Assembly: GCA_964461265.1 (NCBI GenBank)
Contig: CAYWTS010000066.1
Location: 1 to 7,322, forward strand
Source of the DNA: CAYWTS01 sp964461265
GTDB taxonomy: Bacteria > Bacteroidota > Ignavibacteria > Tepidaquicellales > OLB5
DNA: 7,322 nt
Direction: 5' to 3'
The translations under genes and the position numbers were made by a program. The stretch's first letter is position 1. Each line of letters begins with the position of its first letter. Below the pieces are notes generated by a model, which worked only from the letters and a program-made list of their open reading frames with translations, was not told where the DNA came from and ran no database searches. Positions 1-5,233 of this stretch are shown one piece after another.

Positions 1-332
1 ATTCTTCTCTCAATATCCTTTGCAAAATATAATCCCCTTCTTGTTAATTTCCAACCTTCATACCAGTTTCCTTTAACATAAGCCCATTCCTTCTTTTTAG
101 CTTCAAGTAAAGTCATTAGTATTAATGACATATCAGGTATGTTTTTCTTATCTTGTCTAAAGGTAAAATCACGTGGATATGTTAGTATAGCCTGTCCTGT
201 TATCTCCTCAATCCCTACTTCATCTTTAACAGCATTACATAGGTACAAAACGTAAGTTATTTGTGGTACTTTTTTAAACCAGTTAGCTTTTTCTTTTTGT
301 TTTATCTTATATTGAGAATCAAATACTCTCAT
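1..332 (-). CDS. Hypothetical protein, third gene of the vapBC operon (3' end cut by window edge)
   Basis: An open frame of 110 complete codons reads leftward from an ATG at 332-330 and is still open at position 1, so the C-terminus is missing. Only one nucleotide separates the vapC stop from this ATG, and an in-frame stop lies about five codons upstream, so the start is well constrained and translation is probably coupled to vapC. I do not recognise the family. The visible protein is basic and rich in Lys, Trp and Tyr, with no signal peptide or membrane helix. The stretch WKLTRRGLYFAKDIER near the visible end resembles the final helix and wing of a winged-helix fold, after an alpha-helical segment (MSLILMTLLEAKKKEW). 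That would suit a DNA-binding accessory protein, but this is inference from a partial sequence. Confidence 0.7.
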   Translation of the reverse strand, partial: MRVFDSQYKIKQKEKANWFKKVPQITYVLYLCNAVKDEVGIEEITGQAILTYPRDFTFRQDKKNIPDMSLILMTLLEAKKKEWAYVKGNWYEGWKLTRRGLYFAKDIERR

Positions 333-333
333 T

Positions 334-732
334 TTATAAAAAATTTATTTTAATAATTTCACTTAATTGTTTAAACTCCTTATCCCCGGTTACAAGCACA
401 GCTTTTTTCTGTTCAGCTAAACCGGCGGCAAAAGCATCGGCGTAGGAGATTTTGTGGTGTGCTTTAAACTTTGCAGCTACTAAAGTCAGTTCTTTATCAG
501 CATCAATAATTTTTATCGGGTATTTTGAAATTGTTTGTATATAGTTAACTGCTCTATCTTCACCGCCTTCACGCAGAGCTATATAATACATTTCGCCCCA
601 GTTTATCACCGATACAAAAATTTCAGCTTTGTCTTCAAGCGAACGTGTAATTATGTCAGCTATTATATCGGCTCCGGTTTCATTTTCACAATATGCCAGA
701 AGAGCATAACTGTCAAATACGTATTTTTTCAT
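334..732 (-). CDS. vapC: VapC-type PIN-domain ribonuclease toxin
   Basis: This 132-residue protein has the length and motif order of a type II VapC toxin, a Mg2+-dependent endoribonuclease that cleaves tRNA or rRNA when its antitoxin is lost. The four acidic residues of the PIN active site are visible: D7 (VFDSYALLAY), E47 (INWGEMYY), D99 (SYADAFAAGLA) and D117 (VTGDKEF). The fold is therefore complete and the enzyme is probably active. The start ATG overlaps the end of the upstream AbrB-type antitoxin gene in an ATGA, the usual arrangement for coupled antitoxin-toxin translation. A weak AAGGA lies upstream of the start. The RNA target cannot be deduced from sequence. The assignment to the PIN/VapC family is firm; the toxin role rests on the paired antitoxin and family knowledge. 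Confidence 0.93.
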   Translation of the reverse strand: MKKYVFDSYALLAYCENETGADIIADIITRSLEDKAEIFVSVINWGEMYYIALREGGEDRAVNYIQTISKYPIKIIDADKELTLVAAKFKAHHKISYADAFAAGLAEQKKAVLVTGDKEFKQLSEIIKINFL

Positions 733-959
733 AATTCACGTTCCTTTTTCTTTTCTTCCATAAGTGCTTTTAAAAGCTTACCTTTAGTGCCGAGAAATCC
801 TATGTTTGCCCTTATAAGCTCGGGAGTTAGAGGAACCATTTTAATTTCCCCGTTATTTTCGTAGAAGTGAATTCTTGTGCCTGATTTAATTTTATATTTC
901 CTGCGAATTTTGGAGGGTATTACTACCTGTCCCTTTGTTGTTACAATTGAGGTGTCCAT
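729..959 (-). CDS. vapB: AbrB/MazE/SpoVT-family antitoxin (VapB)
   Basis: This 76-residue protein has an N-terminal swapped-hairpin AbrB DNA-binding domain (about residues 3-46) with the hallmark TTKGQVVIPSKIRRKY at 7-22, followed by a short charged tail (47-76, ending KALMEEKKKEREL) of the kind that wraps around and inhibits a VapC partner. It is the first gene of the minus-strand unit and its TGA stop overlaps the vapC ATG. In this family the antitoxin dimer, or its complex with toxin, binds the unit's own promoter and represses it. The palindromes and repeated GTAAT motifs upstream would be candidate sites. The start ATG at 959 has no Shine-Dalgarno site and lies about 30 nt downstream of the predicted TATATTTG box. 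Confidence 0.92.
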   Translation of the reverse strand: MDTSIVTTKGQVVIPSKIRRKYKIKSGTRIHFYENNGEIKMVPLTPELIRANIGFLGTKGKLLKALMEEKKKEREL

Positions 960-990
960 ATTACTTAAATATTATTTATTACTTACTAAG

Positions 991-1021
991 CAAATATAAC
1001 ATAAAAAATAATGTAAGTCAA
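991..1021 (-). promoter_or_regulatory. Promoter of the vapBC unit
   Basis: Reading the minus strand, TTGACT (1021-1016) is followed by exactly 17 nt and TATATT (998-993), extended by TG to TATATTTG (998-991). It fits both a general primary-sigma promoter and the Bacteroidota -7 consensus TAnnTTTG with a TTG about 20 nt upstream. Transcription would begin about 25-30 nt before the vapB ATG. A short palindrome, CTTA-C-TAAG (982-990), lies immediately downstream of the -7 box, where a bound antitoxin could block RNA polymerase. Confidence 0.6.
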
Positions 1022-1028
1022 TATTATA

Positions 1029-1041
1029 AAAGTAATACTTT
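1029..1041. promoter_or_regulatory. Palindrome AAAGTA-A-TACTTT upstream of vapB promoter, operator candidate
   Basis: This is a perfect 6+1+6 inverted repeat just upstream of the vapB -35 hexamer. Its core GTAATAC recurs at 1051-1057, and related AAGTAAT or TTACTT motifs occur at 961-967 and 979-985 between the promoter and the vapB start. AbrB-type antitoxins bind AT-rich, partly palindromic DNA, so this is a plausible autoregulatory site. In sequence this AT-rich, short palindromes also arise by chance. Confidence 0.3.
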
Positions 1042-1077
1042 AATAGCACTGTAATACACTGTTATTCAAATTATATA

Positions 1078-1121
1078 TGTTTAAATCAGTGTGCAAAATG
1101 TAGTTTTTTATAATTTAAACA
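1078..1121. repeat. AT-rich inverted repeat TGTTTAAAT / ATTTAAACA in the vapB-yajQ intergenic region
   Basis: Two perfectly complementary 9-nt arms (1078-1086 and 1113-1121) are separated by 26 nt. The stem would be almost entirely A-T. It lies between the divergent vapB and yajQ promoters. No function can be assigned and chance is possible given the base composition. Confidence 0.3.
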
Positions 1122-1130
1122 CTCTTCCAA

Positions 1131-1161
1131 TTTCGCTAATCACGATTATTGACTATTTTTG
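1131..1161 (+). promoter_or_regulatory. Possible Bacteroidota-type promoter for yajQ
   Basis: TATTTTTG (1154-1161) matches the -7 consensus TAnnTTTG, and TTTC (1131-1134) lies 19 nt upstream where the -33 TTTG would be. Initiation would fall roughly 40 nt before the yajQ ATG at 1207. The -33 element is only a 3/4 match. Confidence 0.35.
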
Positions 1162-1206
1162 CCTAAATATTCTGGTAACTTAACAGAATATCATATTTTG
1201 TATTTA

Positions 1207-1701
1207 ATGCCAAACTATTCATTCGACATAGTATCCGAAATTAACTGGCAGGAAATTGATAATGCCGTTAACCAGGCGATGAAAGAAATACGCCAGAGGT
1301 ATGATTTTAAAGGCTCGAAAAGTTCTATCAGCTACAGCCAGAAAGAAAAGTCATTAACCATTTTATCGGAAGACGATTTCAAGCTGCGTTCGGTTGTTGA
1401 TATATTACAGAATAAATTTGTTAAACGCAGTATTCCGTTAAAGGCATTAAAATATAAAACACCCGAACCTGCTTCCGGCGGTATGGTCAGACAGCATGTT
1501 GAGGTTCAGCAGGGAATCAGCAAAGATAATTCACGGCTGATTGTTAAAATGATAAAAGATACAAAACTCAAGGTTCAGGCAGCTATACAGGATGAACAGG
1601 TTAGGGTTACAGGCAGGAACAAAGATGACCTGCAATCGGTGATACAGTTAATAAAAAACGCCGAGCTTGACTTTGCCGTGCAGTTTGTAAATTACAGATG
1701 A
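1207..1701 (+). CDS. yajQ: YajQ family (DUF520) nucleotide-binding protein
   Basis: This 164-residue protein matches YajQ from end to end in length and motifs. It begins MPNYSFDIVSEI (E. coli begins MPSFDIVSE), continues with QRYDFKGSKSS (30-40) and LSEDDFKLRSVVDILQNK (53-70), and ends with VKMIKDTKLKVQAAIQ (113-128), VRVTGRNKDDLQ (132-143) and FVNYR at the terminus. The family forms two RNP-like domains in the cytoplasm and binds nucleotides; some members bind c-di-GMP and tune gene expression. Which ligand applies here is not visible. I chose the ATG at 1207 because the family N-terminus starts there; the 16 in-frame codons from a TTG at 1159 add sequence foreign to the family. There is no Shine-Dalgarno site. 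It appears monocistronic, being followed by a structured repeat element. Confidence 0.95.
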   Translation: MPNYSFDIVSEINWQEIDNAVNQAMKEIRQRYDFKGSKSSISYSQKEKSLTILSEDDFKLRSVVDILQNKFVKRSIPLKALKYKTPEPASGGMVRQHVEVQQGISKDNSRLIVKMIKDTKLKVQAAIQDEQVRVTGRNKDDLQSVIQLIKNAELDFAVQFVNYR

Positions 1702-1708
1702 GTTAGAT

Positions 1709-1736
1709 GTTCTTTTTGTCTTGACACAAAAAGAAC
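1709..1736. repeat. Perfect 11-bp hairpin downstream of yajQ (left part of the repeat element)
   Basis: GTTCTTTTTGT (1709-1719) and ACAAAAAGAAC (1726-1736) are perfectly complementary and enclose the loop CTTGAC. The hairpin begins 7 nt after the yajQ stop and may act as a transcription terminator or mRNA 3'-end protector in either direction, but the stem is A-T rich and no clean U-tract follows on the plus strand. The loop CTTGAC is itself complementary to GTCAAG at 1744-1749, so a pseudoknot or alternative pairing is possible. Confidence 0.7.
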
Positions 1737-1748
1737 CAAAAAAGTCAA

Positions 1749-1887
1749 GGCTGAAAAATTAGCTAAAATTATTTTCGTTTCGCTGCAAGAAAACAAACTC
1801 GTTCCGTCACAAGTGACGGAACTTAAACAATGTTTTCTTGCTTAACGCTTCACTTAAATAATTTTTTAACGCTAATTTTTGCAGGCC
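1749..1887. repeat. Large nested imperfect palindrome, probable dispersed Bacteroidota intergenic repeat
   Basis: The whole stretch folds back on itself around 1811. The nested arms, from the outside in, are CTG-AAAAATTAGC (1751-1763) with GCTAATTTTTGCAG (1871-1884, one extra base), AAAATTATTT (1765-1774) with AAATAATTTT (1856-1865), GCAAGAAAACA (1785-1795) with TGTTTTCTTGC (1831-1841), and GTTCCGTCAC (1801-1810) with GTGACGGAAC (1813-1822). GGC and GCC close the outer ends. Together with the preceding hairpin it fills the gap between yajQ and the amidase gene. I recall similar intergenic elements, with AAAAAGTCAAGGCTG near one end and CAGGCCG near the other, in many Bacteroidota genomes; that recollection is not something the window proves. 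No coding role is seen. Confidence 0.7.
1801..1822. repeat. Central 10-bp perfect inverted repeat of the palindromic element
   Basis: GTTCCGTCAC and GTGACGGAAC are separated by AA. This is the most GC-rich and strongest stem of the element and forms its apex. In RNA the last stem pairs would open to leave a small loop around CAAG. Confidence 0.75.
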
Positions 1888-1898
1888 GTTTATAACAA

Positions 1899-2672
1899 AT
1901 GAATATCAACATTTTCAATAGAAATAAAAAGCTTATATTACAGGCACTTGTAATGTTTATGCTTTTTGGAATAATTTTTGCAGGAAATTCGCTTGATGTA
2001 ATTGTAATTGATGCGGGACACGGCGGAAAAGACCCGGGAACTATTGGTTTAAGCGGGATTAAGGAGAAAGATATTGTTCTGCCTATTGCTTTGAAATTCG
2101 GTGAGCTTGTGCAGAATGCATTTCCTGATGTAAAGATTATTTATACACGCACAAAAGATGATTACCCAGAAGTTCACGAGAGAACCCTTTTGGCAAACAA
2201 AGAGAACGCAAAGCTTTTTATAAGCATACATGCCAATTACAAGAAACACGAAGAGACCGATAAAAAGGGATTTGAGATTTATCTAATAAACAAAGAAAGA
2301 TTTCCGGAAGCTGTACAAATTACATCCAACGAGAATCGTTCCGTAAAATATGAACAGTTAGGTAATGATACAGTATCGGGATATATTTTTTCTAATCTTG
2401 TACAAACCGGTTACCGGAAATACAGCGAGTTGCTTGCATCGAAGCTGCAATATAGTTTTTCGGAAACAACGGCAATTCAATCCCGCGGAGTGATGCAGGC
2501 AGGATACTGGGTAATTGTAGGCTCATCGATGCCTTCGGTGCTGGTAGAATGCGGCTATCTCTCGGATGCTGCTGAAGAAAAATACTTAAGTTCGAAAGAA
2601 GGACAGGAAAAGGTTGTTCAAGCCCTGTTCAACGCATTTGCTGAATACAAAAAGTATTACGAGATGTATTGA
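1899..2672 (+). CDS. Secreted N-acetylmuramoyl-L-alanine amidase (Amidase_3 family)
   Basis: This 257-residue zinc amidase cuts the bond between N-acetylmuramic acid and the stem peptide in peptidoglycan, acting outside the cytoplasmic membrane. Residues 1-29 form a basic start plus a hydrophobic stretch ending IIFAG, a signal peptide. The catalytic domain follows directly: zinc ligands H41 in VIDAGHGGKDPG, E56 in GIKEKDIVL and H111 in FISIHAN, and the catalytic glutamate E217 in SVLVECGYLS. All are present. Between H111 and E217 is an extended segment (about 126-195) of the type that forms a blocking helix in regulated AmiB/AmiC-like enzymes, so activity may need an activator. There is no SPOR, LysM or AMIN domain, so the binding partner is unknown. 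The ATG follows ATAACAA with no Shine-Dalgarno site, 11 nt after the palindromic element. Confidence 0.94.
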   Translation: MNINIFNRNKKLILQALVMFMLFGIIFAGNSLDVIVIDAGHGGKDPGTIGLSGIKEKDIVLPIALKFGELVQNAFPDVKIIYTRTKDDYPEVHERTLLANKENAKLFISIHANYKKHEETDKKGFEIYLINKERFPEAVQITSNENRSVKYEQLGNDTVSGYIFSNLVQTGYRKYSELLASKLQYSFSETTAIQSRGVMQAGYWVIVGSSMPSVLVECGYLSDAAEEKYLSSKEGQEKVVQALFNAFAEYKKYYEMY

Positions 2673-2719
2673 TATACTAATCCTCATTGAAACAGGAAGC
2701 CATTTTTTGTGAATGCCTA

Positions 2720-2737
2720 TTATTTAGTTATAAATAA
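2720..2737. repeat. Short A-T inverted repeat TTATTTA-GTTA-TAAATAA upstream of the amidohydrolase-like gene
   Basis: Perfect 7-nt arms with a 4-nt spacer lie in the 83-nt gap between the amidase stop and the next ATG. It could be a weak regulatory site or simply a consequence of A-T richness. No terminator is evident in this gap, so read-through from the amidase gene is possible. Confidence 0.3.
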
Positions 2738-2755
2738 GTTAGAACAAAATAACAA

Positions 2756-4543
2756 ATGTTAATTCTTAAAGATGCATACCTTTACACACAGAACCGGAAC
2801 AAAGAGTTCGGAAGATACTCTATATGCATCAACGAGGGCAGGATAGCTGATATTATCCCCTCACGTACCCTTAAGGATGATGAAACCGAACAACCCCGTG
2901 TCAGAAAATGGATTGAACAATCGGACAGTCAAGCTCAGGTTATAGATTGTTCGGCTAAATTAATTATTCCCCCTCTTATAAACTCCTGCGTTAAGTCTGA
3001 AGGAACATTCGTGAAATATCTTTTGCGTAACAGACGTTATGAAGAAACCAAAAGCGACCTGTGCACTGACCTGATTTTCAATTATATATATCAGGAATCG
3101 GAGACAGACGAACATATTGACATCTTAAGCACAAACTACCTTTACTCACTTAACCGGAATCTGAAATCCGGGGTAACCAGACTGAACGAGCTTTCACCGC
3201 GTAAAGACACTAACCATCTGGAACCGCTGAAAGAAATTACTTCACGGAGCAGGCAGTCTATCAACTGCGGTTATGCTATAAAGCAGGAACAAAAGTTCCT
3301 TGAGCCATTCAGAGAGCTTAACCTCTCTTACTACCTGACCGATGAGAACCTGATTACAGTTTTTGATATATCAAAAATAGCCGAGCTGAGAAAACAGTTC
3401 GTTAGCAAATTATTTCTGGAAATTTCAACGAATAAAGATGTTACTGAAAAGTTTAAATATTCTTTCGGAAAACCGATTATTGCACTGCTTTCAGATTATG
3501 GACTAATTGATGAAAGCACCTGTTTAATCAACCCTTTATATTTGAGTTATGATGAGATAAAAATTCTGAAGGAAACCCATGCAAGTGTTGTGATTTGCCC
3601 GCGTGATTTGATTTATTTTACAAACAGGTATTTTCCGCTCGATGAGTTTTTGAATTACGGAATAAAGTTCTCGGTTGGCACAGGCTGGCTTGGTGAAGAC
3701 CTGTTAAAAGAGGCACGTCTCCTGAGGCACAAGTTTAAGGAGCTTAACTTACCCAGCCAGTTGCTTTTCGAATCGGTTACGTCTGTTCCGGAAAAGTTGT
3801 TCTTTAAAGGAGAGGCTGACGGAAGTGAAGCAGGTGCATTTGAAACAGGGAAAAGAGCGGACATGGTTTTTGTCGATCTGTCAGACTTGAGATTCCAGCT
3901 TTACCCCGAGAACTTCGGTTATGCCAGCGTGACTGATTTTATTATAGACAGCCTTTCGGCTTCCGATATTACCGATGTGCTGATAAACGGTGAATTTGTA
4001 GTTAAAGACAGTAAGCTTATAACTGAAAATGAACAGTCACTTATCGAAAAAGCATCGGTGGTGCGTGAGAAGCTTTACAGGATCGGGAAATACACCGAAA
4101 TTCAGAAAAGAAAAGAGCAGAGCCAAAGCGTTCAGGAAATTGACCTTTCATCAAGAGATAGTGATGAAATTAAGTTGTTTTCGGATACTTCAGAAAAATC
4201 ACCTGCCGAAACCCAGACCGATAGGGACGAGTTCAGGATAAAAGGAAAAGTACCCATATTCAAACCCAGAACACCTGCTGTACAGAAAAACCTTTTTGAA
4301 GAGCATGATGTTATACAGATTGCTCACAGTATGGAAAACGAGCAGTCTCCCGCTATTAATCTCCTTTATTCAGAGCTTATTGAATCGGAACAGGCGGATG
4401 AAGAAATAAAACAGACAAGTATTAGTGAGGCATATATCCTGAAACAAACTGAGGAGAAAAAGCAGGAAAAACCTAAAATGCAGAACCAGAAATCTAAGGT
4501 AGAGCTTCCTAAAGATGTAAAACTCCGGTTCGGGGATGAGTGA
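2756..4543 (+). CDS. Amidohydrolase-superfamily protein with substituted metal ligands (probable pseudoenzyme) and long charged C-terminal tail
   Basis: This 595-residue protein has the layout of the SsnA/TrzN/cytosine-deaminase branch of amidohydrolases. Residues 1-75 give the first beta-sandwich half (MLILKDAYLY, ICINEGRIADI, DCSAKLIIPPLIN). The barrel covers about 76-350 (SDYGLIDESTCLINPLYLS at 246-264, ASVVICPRDLIYF at 276-288, GIKFSVGTGW at 302-311). The second sandwich half covers about 355-425 (GAFETGKRADMVFVDLSD, VLINGEFVVKD). The fold is recognisable, but the expected metal ligands are gone: NxHxH at strand 1 reads N-S-C78-V-K80, the strand-5 His aligns with L221, the strand-6 His with N259, and the GTD aspartate with G310. 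Catalysis of the usual kind is therefore unlikely. Residues about 440-595 are charged, rich in Glu, Lys, Ser and Gln, and probably disordered. No signal peptide is seen. Its stop overlaps the next start. Confidence 0.85.
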   Translation: MLILKDAYLYTQNRNKEFGRYSICINEGRIADIIPSRTLKDDETEQPRVRKWIEQSDSQAQVIDCSAKLIIPPLINSCVKSEGTFVKYLLRNRRYEETKSDLCTDLIFNYIYQESETDEHIDILSTNYLYSLNRNLKSGVTRLNELSPRKDTNHLEPLKEITSRSRQSINCGYAIKQEQKFLEPFRELNLSYYLTDENLITVFDISKIAELRKQFVSKLFLEISTNKDVTEKFKYSFGKPIIALLSDYGLIDESTCLINPLYLSYDEIKILKETHASVVICPRDLIYFTNRYFPLDEFLNYGIKFSVGTGWLGEDLLKEARLLRHKFKELNLPSQLLFESVTSVPEKLFFKGEADGSEAGAFETGKRADMVFVDLSDLRFQLYPENFGYASVTDFIIDSLSASDITDVLINGEFVVKDSKLITENEQSLIEKASVVREKLYRIGKYTEIQKRKEQSQSVQEIDLSSRDSDEIKLFSDTSEKSPAETQTDRDEFRIKGKVPIFKPRTPAVQKNLFEEHDVIQIAHSMENEQSPAINLLYSELIESEQADEEIKQTSISEAYILKQTEEKKQEKPKMQNQKSKVELPKDVKLRFGDE

Positions 4544-4971
4544 ATTTTATACAGCAAAACACGAAAAAAACTGCCGTAATACTATTAATTATACTTCTGG
4601 TCTTTCTGTCCGAAAGATATATGTTCACTACCACTAAGTATAATACCGAATTGGATCCTGATTTTCTAAGAGCTGCTGTTAATTCCGAGTTAACTATAAC
4701 AGTAAAAGCATGCAACAGGCTTGGCTTCAGGAACGTAATAGACGTAACGGAAATTGATTTCAAAATTGAGCAGGGTTCTAACCTTGTTGAGCTTATCCGG
4801 TACAAGGGTGAAAACAGGGCTGTTTTAAAATCAAAAGGCATTGAAGGAGAGGTAGTAATAGGTATTTATTTATCAGAAACGGGCCTGTTTGTAAAGACGG
4901 TAATTGTGAAGATTCTGCCTTCAGGTTACGCCTGTGGCTTGTCGAAAGCAGTCCGTGCTTTGCTTGTGTAA
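4540..4971 (+). CDS. Small single-pass membrane protein with a probable Ig-like beta domain
   Basis: This 143-residue protein starts at a GTG that overlaps the preceding TGA stop in GTGA, so it is very likely translated by reinitiation after the amidohydrolase-like gene. Residues 11-25 (TAVILLIILLVFLSE) form one membrane anchor or uncleaved signal after a basic N-terminus, so the rest should lie outside the cytoplasmic membrane. Residues about 48-128 alternate as beta strands (SELTITVKACNRLGF, VTEIDFKIEQGS, RAVLKSKGIEGEVVIGIYL, VKTVIVKILP). The pattern 'change-prone loop, G..LVE, A.L.S.G.EG, V.ILP' recalls bacterial Ig-like (Big/invasin-type) domains. I do not recognise a specific family. The last 15 codons, including the stop, overlap the convergent gene on the other strand. 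No catalytic motif is visible. Confidence 0.75.
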   Translation: MNFIQQNTKKTAVILLIILLVFLSERYMFTTTKYNTELDPDFLRAAVNSELTITVKACNRLGFRNVIDVTEIDFKIEQGSNLVELIRYKGENRAVLKSKGIEGEVVIGIYLSETGLFVKTVIVKILPSGYACGLSKAVRALLV

Positions 4972-5228
4972 TAGTACCTGTAGAATACGATCTCAATTGC
5001 AGTTAAAAGTGTCAGCGAAAATACTGCACGCGGGAATAACAAACTCAACCCCTCGCTTTCCATAAAAAATCCCATCACAAACTCGCAGAAAGTCCACCCA
5101 ACACTAAAAAGTACGATAATAAAAATACTGCTTAAAAAAGCTCTGGTTAGGTTTCCCTCAATGTAACTTCTTGTAAAAACATAAGCTAAGAATATGACAT
5201 GTATATAAAAGATAAATACTGCTAACAT
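4926..5228 (-). CDS. Small three-helix integral membrane protein, unknown function
   Basis: This 100-residue protein is highly hydrophobic, with probable membrane helices at about 2-18, 31-53 and 66-83, and ends in a short polar tail (YYYTSKARTAFDKPQA). It starts 5 nt after the stop of the glycosylphosphotransferase gene on the same strand, so the two are almost certainly co-transcribed. That context suggests a role in polysaccharide assembly or export, or as a small partner of the transferase, but no family is recognised. One acidic residue (E49) lies in helix 2 and another (E79) in helix 3. The 3' end overlaps the end of the convergent plus-strand gene by 46 nt. The composition is typical of a real membrane protein rather than a chance frame. 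Confidence 0.72.
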   Translation of the reverse strand: MLAVFIFYIHVIFLAYVFTRSYIEGNLTRAFLSSIFIIVLFSVGWTFCEFVMGFFMESEGLSLLFPRAVFSLTLLTAIEIVFYRYYYTSKARTAFDKPQA

Positions 5229-5233
5229 AATTA

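Noticed and set aside
535..864. Plus-strand open frame of 109 codons
   Set aside because: It lies wholly antisense to the vapB and vapC genes, which have clear family motifs. Its translation shows no recognisable domain.
1159..1206. Possible TTG start giving YajQ 16 extra residues
   Set aside because: The YajQ family begins at MP.(Y)SFDIVSE, which corresponds to the ATG at 1207. The extra residues are not family-like and the TTG lies in a candidate promoter box.
1709..1745. Classical intrinsic terminator for yajQ
   Set aside because: The stem is A-T rich and no U-run follows it directly. It is better described as part of the repeat element, although some termination activity is possible.
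2756..4543. Active chlorohydrolase/deaminase annotation for the amidohydrolase-fold protein
   Set aside because: Overall similarity would suggest it, but none of the His or Asp metal ligands can be placed at their expected positions.
4536..4636. ATG at 4536 as the start of the gene after the pseudo-amidohydrolase
   Set aside because: This frame closes after about 33 codons. The GTG at 4540 opens the frame that carries the membrane helix and beta domain.
4509..4841. Minus-strand open frame of 110 codons
   Set aside because: It is antisense to the coupled pseudo-amidohydrolase/Ig-like genes and has low-quality, serine/leucine-rich composition typical of shadow frames.
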